From Marivita lacus (lineage in GTDB: Bacteria; Pseudomonadota; Alphaproteobacteria; Rhodobacterales; Rhodobacteraceae), in the NCBI RefSeq assembly GCF_014637725.1, contig NZ_BMFC01000006.1:149790-213789 (forward strand): 64,000 bases of DNA, given 5' to 3'. Both the position numbers and the translations under genes were made by a program. The notes beneath the pieces are model-generated. The model was not told the origin of the DNA. It saw nothing but the letters and a program-made list of their open reading frames with translations, and ran no database searches. Positions 1 to 9,554 of the stretch are shown here, in pieces. Position 1 is the first letter of the stretch, and every line of letters starts with the position of its first letter.

Positions 1-672
1 TGCCTGCGCAAGATGGGCGCGCAGATCGACGGCGAAGGCACGTCCGAGATCACCATTCAGGGCGTCGACACTTTGGGTGGTGCGACACACCGCGTCGTCA
101 CCGACCGGATCGAATTGGGCACCTACATGCTGGCCCCCGCGATCTGCGGCGGTGAGGTCGAATGCCTTGGCGGTCGGATCGACCTGTTGGCGGCGTTCTG
201 TGAAAAGCTGGACGCGGCGGGCATCTCGGTCGAGGAAACGCCCAACGGCCTCAAGGTGGCGCGCAAGAACGGGCGGGTGTCGGCGGTCGATGTGACGACC
301 GAACCCTTCCCCGGTTTTCCGACCGATTTGCAGGCGCAGATGATGGCTCTGCTCTGTACTGCCGGAGGCACCAGCGTGCTCGAGGAAAAGATCTTCGAGA
401 ATCGTTTCATGCATGCGCCCGAACTGATCCGGATGGGCGCAAAGATCGATGTGCATGGCGGCACGGCGACGGTGACCGGCGTGGATCATCTGCGCGGCGC
501 GCCCGTGATGGCGACCGACCTGCGCGCCTCGGTGTCGCTGATCCTTGCCGGTCTGGCCGCGGAGGGAGACACCATCGTCAGTCGCGTGTACCATCTGGAT
601 CGAGGCTATGAACACGTTGTCCGCAAGCTGGAAAGCGTTGGGGCCAAGATCGAAAGGGTATCGGGACAGTGA
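1..672 (+). CDS. murA: UDP-N-acetylglucosamine 1-carboxyvinyltransferase MurA, 3' part
   Basis: First committed step of peptidoglycan synthesis: transfer of enolpyruvate from PEP to UDP-GlcNAc in the cytoplasm. The frame is open from the first base, so the gene starts before the window; about 223 C-terminal residues are seen out of roughly 420 usual for the family. Recognised from the end of the inside-out alpha/beta barrel: [17 protein letters not shown], then [19 protein letters not shown] and YHLDRGYE, hallmark MurA blocks. The catalytic Cys loop lies upstream and cannot be checked. The TGA stop overlaps the GTG start of the next gene (GTGA), so the two are translationally coupled. Confidence 0.96.
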   Translation, partial: CLRKMGAQIDGEGTSEITIQGVDTLGGATHRVVTDRIELGTYMLAPAICGGEVECLGGRIDLLAAFCEKLDAAGISVEETPNGLKVARKNGRVSAVDVTTEPFPGFPTDLQAQMMALLCTAGGTSVLEEKIFENRFMHAPELIRMGAKIDVHGGTATVTGVDHLRGAPVMATDLRASVSLILAGLAAEGDTIVSRVYHLDRGYEHVVRKLESVGAKIERVSGQ

Positions 673-1148
673 CGCAGGACGCGACATTCGAAGACGGCGC
701 GGCCAGGCCCCTGCGGTTGGTGGCGATGGACGACGAAGACCTGCAAGTTCTGTCGGCGCTTTGTCAGGACGCGGTGTTTCCGGCCAGCGAAATGCAATGG
801 CAGCGCGGCAGGCAGCGCTTCGGCATCCTGCTCAACCGATTCCGCTGGGAGGATATTCCCGTCGCGGACCGGGGCAGGAGAACACCGGAACGGGTGCAAT
901 GCGTGCTGGCGGTCGAAACTGTGCAGCGCGTTGCCAGCCAGGGCGTGACGCAAGGCGATGCCGACACGATCCTGTCCGTGCTGTCGGTCACGTACGAGCC
1001 GGACGAGGCGGGCGGCGGCGCGGTTCTGCTGACGCTGGCGGGAGATGGCGCGATCCGCCTTTCGGTGTCCGAGCTGGAGGTTGCGCTGCGTGACGTGACG
1101 CGGCCCTACGCGGCGGTGTCGGGCAAGGTGCCGGATCACCCCGCATGA
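669..1148 (+). CDS. DUF2948 family protein
   Basis: A 159-residue protein of unknown function. Its N-terminal blocks [21 protein letters not shown] and [18 protein letters not shown] text (here [15 protein letters not shown]) match the DUF2948 family, commonly found behind murA in Rhodobacterales. No signal peptide or membrane segment, so probably cytoplasmic. The start is GTG, sharing bases with the murA stop; the stop shares bases with the ATG of the acetyltransferase downstream (ATGA). This tight coupling suggests co-expression with murA. Family assignment is from memory of conserved blocks; function is not known. Confidence 0.85.
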   Translation: MTQDATFEDGAARPLRLVAMDDEDLQVLSALCQDAVFPASEMQWQRGRQRFGILLNRFRWEDIPVADRGRRTPERVQCVLAVETVQRVASQGVTQGDADTILSVLSVTYEPDEAGGGAVLLTLAGDGAIRLSVSELEVALRDVTRPYAAVSGKVPDHPA

Positions 1149-1663
1149 TCATCCGGCGATTGACGCCCAAGGACCTGTCCGCGTTTCGCGCGCTCTGGGC
1201 CGATGGGCTGATGCGCGTACCAACGGCGTTTCTGTTCAGCGCGGAAGAGGTTCGCGCGATTCCCAACCGGGACGTGGAGCGCGGGCTCGAGGTCAACATG
1301 ACTCTGGGCGCGTTCGACGATGCGAAACGGCTGGTCGGGTTTGTCTCGGCCCGGCGCGGTGGGCCTCAGCGGATGCGGCACATGGCCGATATCGGCCCGC
1401 TTTATGTGCGCGCCGACGCGCAAGGTCGGGGGTTTGGCCGCGCGCTGATGGAGGCCGTTTTGCAACAGTTGATCGACGCGGGTGTGCAGCAGGCCGAACT
1501 GGTGGTCGATGTCGAAAACACCGGCGCGCAAAAGCTCTACCGTGCGTTGGGCTTTCATGCCTTCGGCAAGCGCCCGCGCGCGGTACTGATCGAGGGGACG
1601 GGGCGCGACGATCTGCTGATGATCAAGGCGCTGGATGGCACCGACCTGACGCGCGGCGCTTGA
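1145..1663 (+). CDS. GNAT family N-acetyltransferase
   Basis: A 172-residue single-domain acetyl-CoA-dependent acyltransferase. The acetyl-CoA pyrophosphate loop is visible as the motif A text DAQGRGFGRALMEAVL (R/Q-x-x-G-x-G/A) near residues 93-110, preceded by a beta strand (IGPLYVRAD) and followed by VVDVENTGAQKLYRALGF, the usual motif B helix and strand. The acceptor cannot be predicted. Starts at the ATG overlapping the DUF2948 stop; hisD follows after 52 bases with its own ribosome site. Confidence 0.88.
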   Translation: MIIRRLTPKDLSAFRALWADGLMRVPTAFLFSAEEVRAIPNRDVERGLEVNMTLGAFDDAKRLVGFVSARRGGPQRMRHMADIGPLYVRADAQGRGFGRALMEAVLQQLIDAGVQQAELVVDVENTGAQKLYRALGFHAFGKRPRAVLIEGTGRDDLLMIKALDGTDLTRGA

Positions 1664-1715
1664 GGGTTCGGGCATCGCGGTCTAAGTACCCGGCAAAGCT
1701 GATCCGGAGGGCGTG

Positions 1716-3017
1716 ATGCCACAATTCCTGTCCACGACAGATGCCGATTTCGACGCGCGCTTTACCGCGATCCTGAACGCCAAGCGCGAGGACAGCCCGG
1801 ATGTGGATGACGTGGTCGCGGGCATCATCGCCGATGTGCGCAAACGCGGCGATGCGGCGGTGCTGGAGCTGACCGCGAAATTCGACCGGCTGGACCTGAC
1901 CGCGGCGCAATTGCGCGTCTCCGAGGCCGAGATCGACGCCGAGATCGCCAGGGTGCCCGAGGCCGAGCGCATCGCTTTGGAAACCGCCGCCGAGCGCATC
2001 CGCGCCTATCATGCGCGGCAATTGCCCCAGGACGAGATGTGGACCGACGAACAGGGCGCGACGCTGGGCTGGCGCTGGACGCCGGTGTCGGCGGCGGGGC
2101 TATACGTGCCCGGCGGGCTTGCCAGCTATCCGTCCTCTGTCCTGATGAACGCGCTTCCGGCCAAGGTGGCCGGGGTCGGGCGGTTGGCCGTGACGGTGCC
2201 GACGCCCGATGGCATCATCAATCCGCTGGTGATGATGGCGTGCCGCATCGCCGGGGTGGACGAGGTCTACCGCATCGGCGGCGCGCAGGCGATTGCGGCG
2301 CTGGCTTATGGCACGGAAACCATCGCGCCGGTGGACAAGATCACCGGGCCGGGCAACGCTTTTGTGGCCGCCGCCAAGCGCCGGGTCTTCGGCAAGGTCG
2401 GCATCGACATGATCGCGGGACCGTCCGAGATCCTCGTGATCGCCGACGGCGACAACGACCCGGACTGGATCGCGCTGGATCTCATGTCACAGGCGGAACA
2501 CGACGAATCCGCGCAATCGCTGCTCATCACCACCGATGCTGCCTTCGGGCAGGCGGTGGCCGACGCGGTGGAAAAGCGGCTTGAAACACTGGAACGCCGC
2601 GCGATTGCCGGGACAAGCTGGCGCGATTTTGGGGCCATCATCACCGTGCGCGATCTGGACGAGGCGGTGACGCTGTGTGACCGCATTGCCCCGGAGCATC
2701 TGGAGCTGTGCGTGGCCGACCCCGAGGCGCTGTCGGCCCGGATCACCCATGCCGGGGCGATTTTCCTTGGCCAATGGACGCCCGAGGCCATCGGCGACTA
2801 TGTCGGCGGGCCGAACCACGTTCTGCCTACCGCCCGCTCTGCGCGATTCTCGTCCGGGCTGTCGGTGCTGGATTTCGTCAAGCGCACGACGCTTGCCCGC
2901 ATGTCACCCGAAGCGTTGCGCGCGATTGGTCCTGCGGCGGAAACGTTGGCGCGGTCCGAATCGCTCGAGGCACACGGCCTGTCCGTCACCGCGCGTCTGC
3001 GCAAGCTCAACGGCTGA
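1716..3017 (+). CDS. hisD: Histidinol dehydrogenase
   Basis: Catalyses the last two oxidations of histidine synthesis, L-histidinol to L-histidine with NAD and Zn. 433 residues, the normal length. Visible: GPGNAFVAAAKRRVFG near 210, the zinc ligands Q259 and H262 in SQAEHDESAQS, catalytic E327/H328 in APEHLELC, the Asp of GDYVGGPNHVLPT, and the late His in EAHGLSVTARL. An in-frame GTG sits just before the ATG at 1716; the ATG is chosen because GGAGG at 1706-1710 is spaced five bases from it and only two from the GTG. Position directly before murD, in a division cluster, is unusual for hisD. Confidence 0.97.
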   Translation: MPQFLSTTDADFDARFTAILNAKREDSPDVDDVVAGIIADVRKRGDAAVLELTAKFDRLDLTAAQLRVSEAEIDAEIARVPEAERIALETAAERIRAYHARQLPQDEMWTDEQGATLGWRWTPVSAAGLYVPGGLASYPSSVLMNALPAKVAGVGRLAVTVPTPDGIINPLVMMACRIAGVDEVYRIGGAQAIAALAYGTETIAPVDKITGPGNAFVAAAKRRVFGKVGIDMIAGPSEILVIADGDNDPDWIALDLMSQAEHDESAQSLLITTDAAFGQAVADAVEKRLETLERRAIAGTSWRDFGAIITVRDLDEAVTLCDRIAPEHLELCVADPEALSARITHAGAIFLGQWTPEAIGDYVGGPNHVLPTARSARFSSGLSVLDFVKRTTLARMSPEALRAIGPAAETLARSESLEAHGLSVTARLRKLNG

Positions 3018-3074
3018 CCTTTCAAGCGGCGTGCAGATGCGCTAGCGATTGGTTGACTTATCAAGAGGTGCGCA

Positions 3075-4487
3075 ATGATCCCGGTTCAGGGTTTTGAAGG
3101 CCATCAGGTGGCCGTGTTGGGTTTGGGCCGGTCGGGCCTTTCGGCGGCGCGTGCGCTGCGCGAGGGCGGTGCAACGGCAATCTGTTGGGACGACAACCCC
3201 AAGGCTCGCGAGACCGCCGAGGCCGAAGGGTTCGAGATCCGCGACCTGTCGTGCGACGGAGCGTTCGAGGCGGTGGCGACCCTGATCGTCAGCCCCGGCA
3301 TTCCGCATCTCTACCCCGCACCCAATCCGGTGATCGCCAAGGCATGGGCCGCCGGTGTGCCGGTGGACAACGACATCGGCCTCTTCTTCCGCTCTCTGGC
3401 GACGGACGAGTGGGACGAGTTCGACACCGCGCCGCGTGTCATTGCCGTGACCGGGTCGAACGGCAAATCCACCACCTCGGCGCTGATACACCACATCCTC
3501 GAAACCGTGGGTCGCAACAGCCAGTTGGCTGGCAATATCGGGCGCGGGGTGCTGGACATCGACCCGCCGGGCGAGGGCGATGTGGTGGTGCTGGAGCTGT
3601 CCAGCTATCAGACCGATCTTGCCCGCGCGCTGACGCCGGATGTGGCGGTCTTCACCAACCTGTCGCCGGATCACCTTGACCGGCACGCGGGATTGGGTGG
3701 GTATTTCGCAGCGAAACGCCGTCTGTTCGCAGAAGGCGGGCCGGACCGCGCGGTGATCGGCGTGGATGAAAACGAGGGGCTCTATATCGCCAACCAGCTG
3801 GCCGAAGGACCGGGCGATGATCGGGTGATCCGGGTGTCCTCGGGGCAGAAGCTGAGTGGTCCCGGCTGGATGGTCTATGCGCGCAAGGGCTTTCTGACGG
3901 AATGGCGCAAGGCCAAGCAGGTCGCGTCGATCGACCTGCGCGAGATCAAGGGCCTGCCCGGTGCGCACAACCACCAGAACGCCTGCGCCGCCTATGCCGC
4001 GACCCGCGCGCTGGGCGTGGCACCACGTCAGATCGAAGCGGCGATGCGCAGCTTTGGAGGGTTGCCGCATCGCAGCCAGATCATCGCCGAACAGGGCGGC
4101 GTCACTTACGTGAACGACAGCAAGGCGACAAACGTCGATTCCGCGCTCAAGGCGCTGCTGGCGTTCCAGAACATCCGCTGGATTTGCGGCGGGTTGCAAA
4201 AGGACGGTGGGCTGGACGGGTTGATTCCCGGTTTCGAGCATGTGCGCAAAGCCTATGTCATCGGGCGCGAGGCCGACGCCTTTGCGGTGCAACTGACTGG
4301 GGTCGAGACCGAAGCCTGCGGCACGATGGAGGTCGCGGTGGCCCGCGCTGCGGCAGAGGCCGAACCGGGCGACGTTGTGCTGCTGGCACCTGCTGCGGCG
4401 AGTTTCGACCAGTATGACAGTTTCGAGAAACGCGGCGAGGATTTCGCCGAGCGGGTCGCCGATCTGCTGGCGGCTCAGGCCGGTTGA
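3075..4487 (+). CDS. murD: UDP-N-acetylmuramoyl-L-alanine--D-glutamate ligase MurD
   Basis: ATP-dependent ligase that adds D-glutamate to UDP-MurNAc-L-Ala in the cytoplasm. 470 residues. N-terminal Rossmann-like UDP-binding region ([17 protein letters not shown]), central ATPase loop [17 protein letters not shown] near 125-140, [16 protein letters not shown], and the C-terminal domain with [24 protein letters not shown] spanning the D-Glu/ATP site. A ribosome site AAGAGGTGC precedes the ATG. Its last 13 bases overlap the end of the convergent gene on the other strand. In most relatives mraY precedes and ftsW follows; here hisD precedes and three inverted genes separate it from ftsW. Confidence 0.97.
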   Translation: MIPVQGFEGHQVAVLGLGRSGLSAARALREGGATAICWDDNPKARETAEAEGFEIRDLSCDGAFEAVATLIVSPGIPHLYPAPNPVIAKAWAAGVPVDNDIGLFFRSLATDEWDEFDTAPRVIAVTGSNGKSTTSALIHHILETVGRNSQLAGNIGRGVLDIDPPGEGDVVVLELSSYQTDLARALTPDVAVFTNLSPDHLDRHAGLGGYFAAKRRLFAEGGPDRAVIGVDENEGLYIANQLAEGPGDDRVIRVSSGQKLSGPGWMVYARKGFLTEWRKAKQVASIDLREIKGLPGAHNHQNACAAYAATRALGVAPRQIEAAMRSFGGLPHRSQIIAEQGGVTYVNDSKATNVDSALKALLAFQNIRWICGGLQKDGGLDGLIPGFEHVRKAYVIGREADAFAVQLTGVETEACGTMEVAVARAAAEAEPGDVVLLAPAAASFDQYDSFEKRGEDFAERVADLLAAQAG

Positions 4488-5158
4488 AGCGCGTTTTGAA
4501 TGTGCTGCGGTGGCGTGCGGAGCGTGCTGAGCAGGCCTGAGGCCACCGCGTCTTTATGGATCACCCCAAGCTGTGCGGGGATCTTTTCAAGATCGAGGAT
4601 GTAGGCGATCGCAAAGCGGTGCATCCCGCCGCCATCGCGCAGCGGCGTGCCATCGCGCGCGATATGGACAAGAATGCCGCCATGTTCGCGGCGGGTCTTG
4701 TTGACCGCGCCATGTGGGCGCAGGGTGCCGGTGCGCTGCGCCTCTGCGTAGATCCGGTCAAGCTGTTCATAACGTGCGATCAACTCCTCGCGGCTGGTGC
4801 ACTCGTCGACCAAACCCTTGTCGTCGAGCTGTTTCACCATCCAGCCGAACAGGCTGGTCTGCTGCCACGGCACACCGCGTTCGAAATGGTCGCGGATGCT
4901 GTCCAACTTGAGCTGGCTGCCAAAGGGTTTGCGCGAAAGGTCCCAGTCTCCACCGAGCACACGCCCGGAATGCCGCCGCCGGAAGCGCGGCGCGCCAACT
5001 TGCGGATCGGCTTTGTACCAATGGGTCACGTCGCGGGGGCTGATCCAGATCAGCTCGTCACTTTGGGGCGCATCCGGCCCGAAGCGCAGCCGGTTGGCCA
5101 CGTCACGAGCCACCTTCGCCGGAAGCCCGGCGGCAAATGCCCGTGCAATGGCGCTCAT
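4475..5158 (-). CDS. Unknown protein, tandem paralogue 1 (ParB/sulfiredoxin-like C-terminus)
   Basis: 227 residues, not recognised as a named family. It is a diverged copy of the neighbour at 5155-5817: both share IWI-x-P, RRRHS-x-x-VLGGDWD, HF-x-x-GVPW-x-x-T, and [12 protein letters not shown]. The C-terminal part ([32 protein letters not shown], read in pieces) resembles the R-D-G...G-x-HR-x-A core of ParB/sulfiredoxin-fold domains; this fold call is inference. No signal peptide or membrane segment. Its ATG overlaps the TGA of the upstream copy (ATGA), so the pair is an operon. Converges with murD and overlaps its last 13 bases. Confidence 0.7.
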   Translation of the reverse strand: MSAIARAFAAGLPAKVARDVANRLRFGPDAPQSDELIWISPRDVTHWYKADPQVGAPRFRRRHSGRVLGGDWDLSRKPFGSQLKLDSIRDHFERGVPWQQTSLFGWMVKQLDDKGLVDECTSREELIARYEQLDRIYAEAQRTGTLRPHGAVNKTRREHGGILVHIARDGTPLRDGGGMHRFAIAYILDLEKIPAQLGVIHKDAVASGLLSTLRTPPQHIQNALQPA

Positions 5159-5817
5159 GTCGGGATGGAGCGGAGCGTGGCAAGCGCATTCCGCGCAACG
5201 GCACCGGGATGCACGACCCCAAGCTGCGCGGGGATGCGGGTCAGGCCGAGGGCGCGGGCGATGCCGATGCGGTGATTTCCGATGGCCCCGAAGATCGGCG
5301 CGCCGTGGCGGTCGATGTGCACATAGACACCTTCGGGCAGGCGCAGCGTGCCGAATTTCCGCACGGACCGGTCCTGAAAGCCATTATCGCGAATATCCGA
5401 ATAAAGCGCGTCGATCTGTCGGTATCGCGCGATAATGTCGGACATGTTGCGGCAACTGTCGAAGGCACCCCGCTTTGCGACCATCTGCGCCATGCGGTCA
5501 TAGATGCCGGTCTCCTCCCACGGCACCCCGTCCCGGAAATGCGCGATGCAGGCGGCGATTTTCCACGATGCATCGATCGCTTCGGTGCGCGTGTCCCAGT
5601 CTCCGCCCAGAACCATGGCGGAATGCCGTCGCCTGTAATCAGGGGTCTGCGCCGGGTTGCGGGTGTAGATACGTGTCAGCCGGGTCGGGTCGATCCAGAT
5701 CCGTTCCTGCGCACGCGGGGCCGCACCGCCCTTGATCACGATGTTCAGCGCGTCCCGCAGCGCACCACGCAGCAGGACGAACGGAGCTTTCGGAACAGGA
5801 TAGGCGGCATCTGACAT
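5155..5817 (-). CDS. Unknown protein, tandem paralogue 2 (ParB/sulfiredoxin-like C-terminus)
   Basis: 220 residues from the ATG at 5817 (an in-frame TTG lies three codons earlier). Paralogous to the next gene, with the same order of blocks: ERIWIDP, YRRRHSAMVLGGDWD, HFRDGVPWEETGIYDRM, and a C-terminal IDRHGAPIFGAIGNHRIGIA followed by IPAQLGVVHPGAV. The GNHR...IA pattern is similar to ParB-type nucleotide or nuclease folds, but no function can be assigned. First gene of a two-gene operon with four-base overlap. Lies between murD and the BaiN-like gene, all three inverted relative to the division cluster. Confidence 0.68.
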   Translation of the reverse strand: MSDAAYPVPKAPFVLLRGALRDALNIVIKGGAAPRAQERIWIDPTRLTRIYTRNPAQTPDYRRRHSAMVLGGDWDTRTEAIDASWKIAACIAHFRDGVPWEETGIYDRMAQMVAKRGAFDSCRNMSDIIARYRQIDALYSDIRDNGFQDRSVRKFGTLRLPEGVYVHIDRHGAPIFGAIGNHRIGIARALGLTRIPAQLGVVHPGAVARNALATLRSIPT

Positions 5818-5849
5818 GCCGAACAAAATGTAACGGATTCATGACGGTT

Positions 5850-7031
5850 TCAAGTGGCGCCGCAAATGGCGCGGCCTGCGGCGACGCCCGAACTCCAGGC
5901 CCACTGGAAATTGTAGCCGCCCAGCCAGCCGGTCACGTCCACCGCTTCGCCGATCATGTAGAGGCCGGGCACATCGCGGGACATCATCGTCTTGCTGTCG
6001 ATCCGGTCGGTCGAAATCCCGCCCAGCGTCACCTCGGCGGTGCGGTAGCCTTCGCTGCCGGTCGGGGTCAGGGTCCAGTGGCGCAGGCGGGTGGTGATCT
6101 CGTCGATGCGCTTGTCCGACAGGTCGCCGACATTGCCCGCCAGCGACAGCTCGGTCGACAGGTGATCGACCAGCCGTTCCGGCAGCACCTCGGCCAGGGT
6201 GGTTGTGACATTGCGTTTGCCGTGGGTCTGACGCGCGGTCTTGAGCGTTTCGGCCAGATCATGCGCGGGCAGCAGATCAACCGTGATCGGATCGCCTTCG
6301 GCCCAGTAGCTCGAGACCTGCAGCACCGCAGGGCCGCTCAGTCCGCGATGGGTGAACAGCAGCGCCTCTTCGAACGCGGTGCCATTGGCCGTGGCCACGA
6401 CAGGGGCCGACACGCCGGAAATGGCCGCGAAGCGCTGGTCGGAAAAGGTCAGCGGCACAAGGGCAGGGCGGGTTTCGGTGAGGCTATGGCCGAACTGGCG
6501 CGCGATATCATAGGCCAGCCCCGTCGCGCCCATCTTGGGGATCGACTTGCCGCCCGTGGCCAGAACGAGGGTGCGGGCACTGACGCTGTGGCGTTTGCCC
6601 TCGCGTTCGATCTGCGCTGTGAACCGCGTGCCATCGTGGCTCAGGTCCACAAGCGAGGTCTGCAGCCAGAGCTGCGCGCCCGCCTGCGCCATCTCGGCGC
6701 GCAGCATGTCCACGATCTGCGTCGCCTTGTCGTCACAGAAAAGCTGACCCAGCGTCTTTTCGTGCCACGCGATCTTGTGACGGGTCACGAGGTCCAGAAA
6801 ATCCCACTGGGTGTAGCGGCTGAGCGCGGATTTGTGGAAATGCACGTTCTGCCCAAGAAAGCGCGCCGGATCGGTGTGAAGGTTGGTGAAGTTGCACCGC
6901 CCGCCACCCGAGATGCGGATCTTCTCACCCGGTGCCTTGGCATGGTCGATGATCAGCGTCGATGGCCCGGCCTGCGCCGCGCACATCATGCCGGCTGCGC
7001 CAGCGCCCAAGATCAATGAATCCACCTGCAT
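5850..7031 (-). CDS. BaiN/HI0933-like NAD(P)/FAD-dependent oxidoreductase
   Basis: 393-residue flavoprotein of the YhiN/HI0933 family. The N-terminal FAD site is LILGAGAAGMMCA, followed by the family signature RISGGGRCNFTN and a distal LATGGKSIPKMGATGLAYDIA. The C-terminus (GGYNFQWAWSSGVAAG) closes the FAD fold. The physiological substrate of this family is mostly unknown; BaiN itself acts on bile acids, which should not be assumed here. The ATG at 7031 is preferred to a GTG three codons earlier. Divergently arranged with ftsW; the 143-base gap must hold both promoters. Confidence 0.9.
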   Translation of the reverse strand: MQVDSLILGAGAAGMMCAAQAGPSTLIIDHAKAPGEKIRISGGGRCNFTNLHTDPARFLGQNVHFHKSALSRYTQWDFLDLVTRHKIAWHEKTLGQLFCDDKATQIVDMLRAEMAQAGAQLWLQTSLVDLSHDGTRFTAQIEREGKRHSVSARTLVLATGGKSIPKMGATGLAYDIARQFGHSLTETRPALVPLTFSDQRFAAISGVSAPVVATANGTAFEEALLFTHRGLSGPAVLQVSSYWAEGDPITVDLLPAHDLAETLKTARQTHGKRNVTTTLAEVLPERLVDHLSTELSLAGNVGDLSDKRIDEITTRLRHWTLTPTGSEGYRTAEVTLGGISTDRIDSKTMMSRDVPGLYMIGEAVDVTGWLGGYNFQWAWSSGVAAGRAICGAT

Positions 7032-7174
7032 GACGCGCACCCATCACGGAATGCGGGCGCGTTCAAGGGCGGTTGCGAGAATCATTCCACTGGATCGCTC
7101 GAATCATATCGGTTAGAGTTTCCAAAATGGCCCGGGCAAACACGGGTGATCGAGGCAGAAATAGCGGTGAACCC

Positions 7175-8341
7175 ATGACGGAAATGGTCTATGGCGCGGT
7201 CCCCAGCCGCGCAGGCGAACCTGTGTTGCCCAAGTGGTGGCGCACGATCGACAAATGGTCTTTGTCCTGCATCCTGATCCTGTTCGGCATCGGCATCCTG
7301 CTGGGCCTTGCGGCATCGCCGCCCCTGGCGGAGCGCAACGGCTTTGCCGCCTTCCATTACGTGCAGCGGCAGGCGGTGTTCGGCGGGCTGGCGCTGGGCG
7401 TGATGGTGTTTGTCTCCATGCTGGCCCCGGTCGTCGTGCGCCGATTGGCGGTTCTGGGGTTCATTGCCGCTTTCATCGCCCTGGCGATGTTGCCGTTTTT
7501 CGGCACCGATTTCGGCAAGGGAGCCGTGCGCTGGTACTCGTTGGGCTTTGCGTCGGTGCAGCCATCCGAATTTCTAAAGCCGACCTTTGTGATCGTGACG
7601 GCGTGGTTTCTGGCCGCAAGTCAGGATCTGGGTGGCCCTCCCGGACGGATTCTATCCTTTGCGATCACCATCAGCATCGTCCTGATGCTGGCGCTTCAGC
7701 CTGATTTCGGTCAGGCCTGTCTTGTGCTCTTCGGCTGGGGCGTGATGTATTTCATCGCCGGTGCGCCGATGCTGCTGCTCTTCGGCGTTGCGGGGCTTGT
7801 CGTCTTTGCGGGCACTCTCGCCTATCAGAATTCCCAACACTTCGCCCGCCGCATCGACGGCTTTCTCAGCCCCGAGGTCGATCCGACCACACAGCTTGGC
7901 TATGCCACCAACGCCATCCGCGAGGGCGGGTTTCTGGGTGTCGGCGTCGGTGAGGGGCAGGTGAAATGGTCGCTGCCCGATGCCCATACCGATTTCATCA
8001 TCGCTGTCGCCGCCGAGGAATACGGGCTGGTGCTCGTGCTCATTATTATCGCGCTCTACACCACCATCGTGGTGCGGTCGCTGCTGCGGCTGATGCGCGA
8101 GCGCGATCCGTTCATCCGGCTGGCGGGCGCAGGTCTGGCCTGTATGTTCGGCGTGCAGGCGATGATCAACATGGGCGTCGCGGTGCGGCTTCTGCCCGCA
8201 AAAGGCATGACCTTGCCCTTCGTCAGTTATGGCGGATCATCCCTGATCGCGGGGGGCATCGCGGTGGGCATGCTTCTGGCCTTCACGCGGACACGCCCGC
8301 AGGGCGAAATCGGCGATATCTTGCGAGGACGGCTGCGCTAG
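7175..8341 (+). CDS. ftsW: Peptidoglycan glycosyltransferase FtsW (SEDS family)
   Basis: Septal lipid II polymerase of the SEDS family, working with FtsI in the inner membrane. 388 residues with about ten hydrophobic segments. Diagnostic texts: WSLPDAHTDFIIAVAAEEYG near 265-285 containing the conserved catalytic-loop Asp, and the C-terminal KGMTLPFVSYGGSSLIAGG. The open frame extends to 7073, but the ATG at 7175 (MTEMVYGAV...) fits the family N-terminus best; a second ATG is three codons later and no strong ribosome site decides. First gene of the second half of the division cluster, followed by murG after 88 bases. Confidence 0.96.
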   Translation: MTEMVYGAVPSRAGEPVLPKWWRTIDKWSLSCILILFGIGILLGLAASPPLAERNGFAAFHYVQRQAVFGGLALGVMVFVSMLAPVVVRRLAVLGFIAAFIALAMLPFFGTDFGKGAVRWYSLGFASVQPSEFLKPTFVIVTAWFLAASQDLGGPPGRILSFAITISIVLMLALQPDFGQACLVLFGWGVMYFIAGAPMLLLFGVAGLVVFAGTLAYQNSQHFARRIDGFLSPEVDPTTQLGYATNAIREGGFLGVGVGEGQVKWSLPDAHTDFIIAVAAEEYGLVLVLIIIALYTTIVVRSLLRLMRERDPFIRLAGAGLACMFGVQAMINMGVAVRLLPAKGMTLPFVSYGGSSLIAGGIAVGMLLAFTRTRPQGEIGDILRGRLR

Positions 8342-8429
8342 AGCCATCATCTGGGGCAAATGCGTCCGGTTTTGTTGACAAACGGCGCAGGGACAGGTCT
8401 CTGTCCTGCAACCGTTGCGCGGGGCGACA

Positions 8430-9554
8430 ATGCAAAAACCATACTTGATCATCGCAGCCGGGGGGACCGGCGGTCACATGTTTCCGGCACAGGCGCTGGC
8501 CGAGGTCATGCTGCGTCGGGGCTGGCGGGTAAAACTGTCCACCGATGCGCGCGGCGCGCGCTACACCGGTGGCTTTCCCCATTCGATAGAGATCGAACAG
8601 GTGGTCAGTGCGACCTTCGCGCGGGGTGGGGTGCTCTCCAAGCTGTTGGTGCCGCTGCGGGTCCTGGGCGGTGTGCTGTCGATGTCCGGCCGCATGCTGC
8701 GCGACCGGCCGGACGTGGTCGTGGGCTTTGGCGGTTACCCGTCGATTCCAGCACTGGGTGCCGCGTGGCTGCTGCGGCGGCCGCGGATGATCCACGAACA
8801 GAACGGCGTGCTGGGCCGGGTCAACGCGATCTTTGCCAAGCGGGTGCAGTGCGTGGCCTGCGGCACATGGCCAACCGTTCTGCCCGAGGGCGTCGAGGGC
8901 GTGCATGTCGGCAACCCGGTGCGGCTGGCGGTCAAGGACCGCGCGGGGGCGTCCTATATCCCGCCCGGCGATTACCCCATGTCGATCCTTGTGATCGGTG
9001 GCAGCCAGGGCGCGCGCATCCTGTCGGATGTGGTGCCGCCCGCGATCGCCTCCCTGCCGCTGGAGACGATGCAACATTTGCGGGTCAGCCATCAGGCGCG
9101 CGACGAAGACGGCGAACGGGTGGCGGCCTATTACGAGGAACAGGGTGTCACTGCCGAGGTGCAGCCCTTTTTCACCGATCTGCCGACCCGCATGACCGAG
9201 GCGCAGCTGGTGATCTCGCGCTCGGGCGCGTCAAGCGTGGCGGATATTTCGGCGATCGGGCGTCCGTCGATCCTTGTGCCCTATGCCGCTGCCACCGCGG
9301 ATCACCAGACTGCCAATGCGCGAGGGCTGGTCGAGGCGGGGGCCGCGATCCGCATTCCCGAAAGCAAGCTGACCGTCGATACGCTCGCCGAGCAGATCTT
9401 TGCAGTTTTGCAAGATTCCCAAGGAGCTTTGCAAATGTCGCAAGCCGCCTTGTCGCAGGCCAAGCCCGATGCCGCGCAGGACCTCGCCGCGCTGGTCGAA
9501 AAGTTGGCCGGCCACACATCCCAGACCCAGACCCAAGAAGGACAGACCGAATGA
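8430..9554 (+). CDS. murG: UDP-GlcNAc:undecaprenyl-PP-MurNAc-pentapeptide transferase MurG
   Basis: Converts lipid I to lipid II at the inner face of the cytoplasmic membrane. 374 residues, GT-B fold. N-terminal loop [12 protein letters not shown] (G loop 1), [29 protein letters not shown] loop 3 [14 protein letters not shown], and the UDP-GlcNAc site [19 protein letters not shown] with HQTANARGL. An in-frame TTG at 8415 would add five residues; the ATG at 8430 is preferred because it puts the glycine-rich loop at the usual place. The TGA overlaps the murC ATG (ATGA). Confidence 0.97.
   Translation: MQKPYLIIAAGGTGGHMFPAQALAEVMLRRGWRVKLSTDARGARYTGGFPHSIEIEQVVSATFARGGVLSKLLVPLRVLGGVLSMSGRMLRDRPDVVVGFGGYPSIPALGAAWLLRRPRMIHEQNGVLGRVNAIFAKRVQCVACGTWPTVLPEGVEGVHVGNPVRLAVKDRAGASYIPPGDYPMSILVIGGSQGARILSDVVPPAIASLPLETMQHLRVSHQARDEDGERVAAYYEEQGVTAEVQPFFTDLPTRMTEAQLVISRSGASSVADISAIGRPSILVPYAAATADHQTANARGLVEAGAAIRIPESKLTVDTLAEQIFAVLQDSQGALQMSQAALSQAKPDAAQDLAALVEKLAGHTSQTQTQEGQTE

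Noticed and set aside
8360..9550. Long open frame upstream of murC, across murG
   Set aside because: It is in frame with murC but antiparallel in content to the clear MurG protein; murC is fixed by its own N-terminus and the ATGA overlap at 9551.
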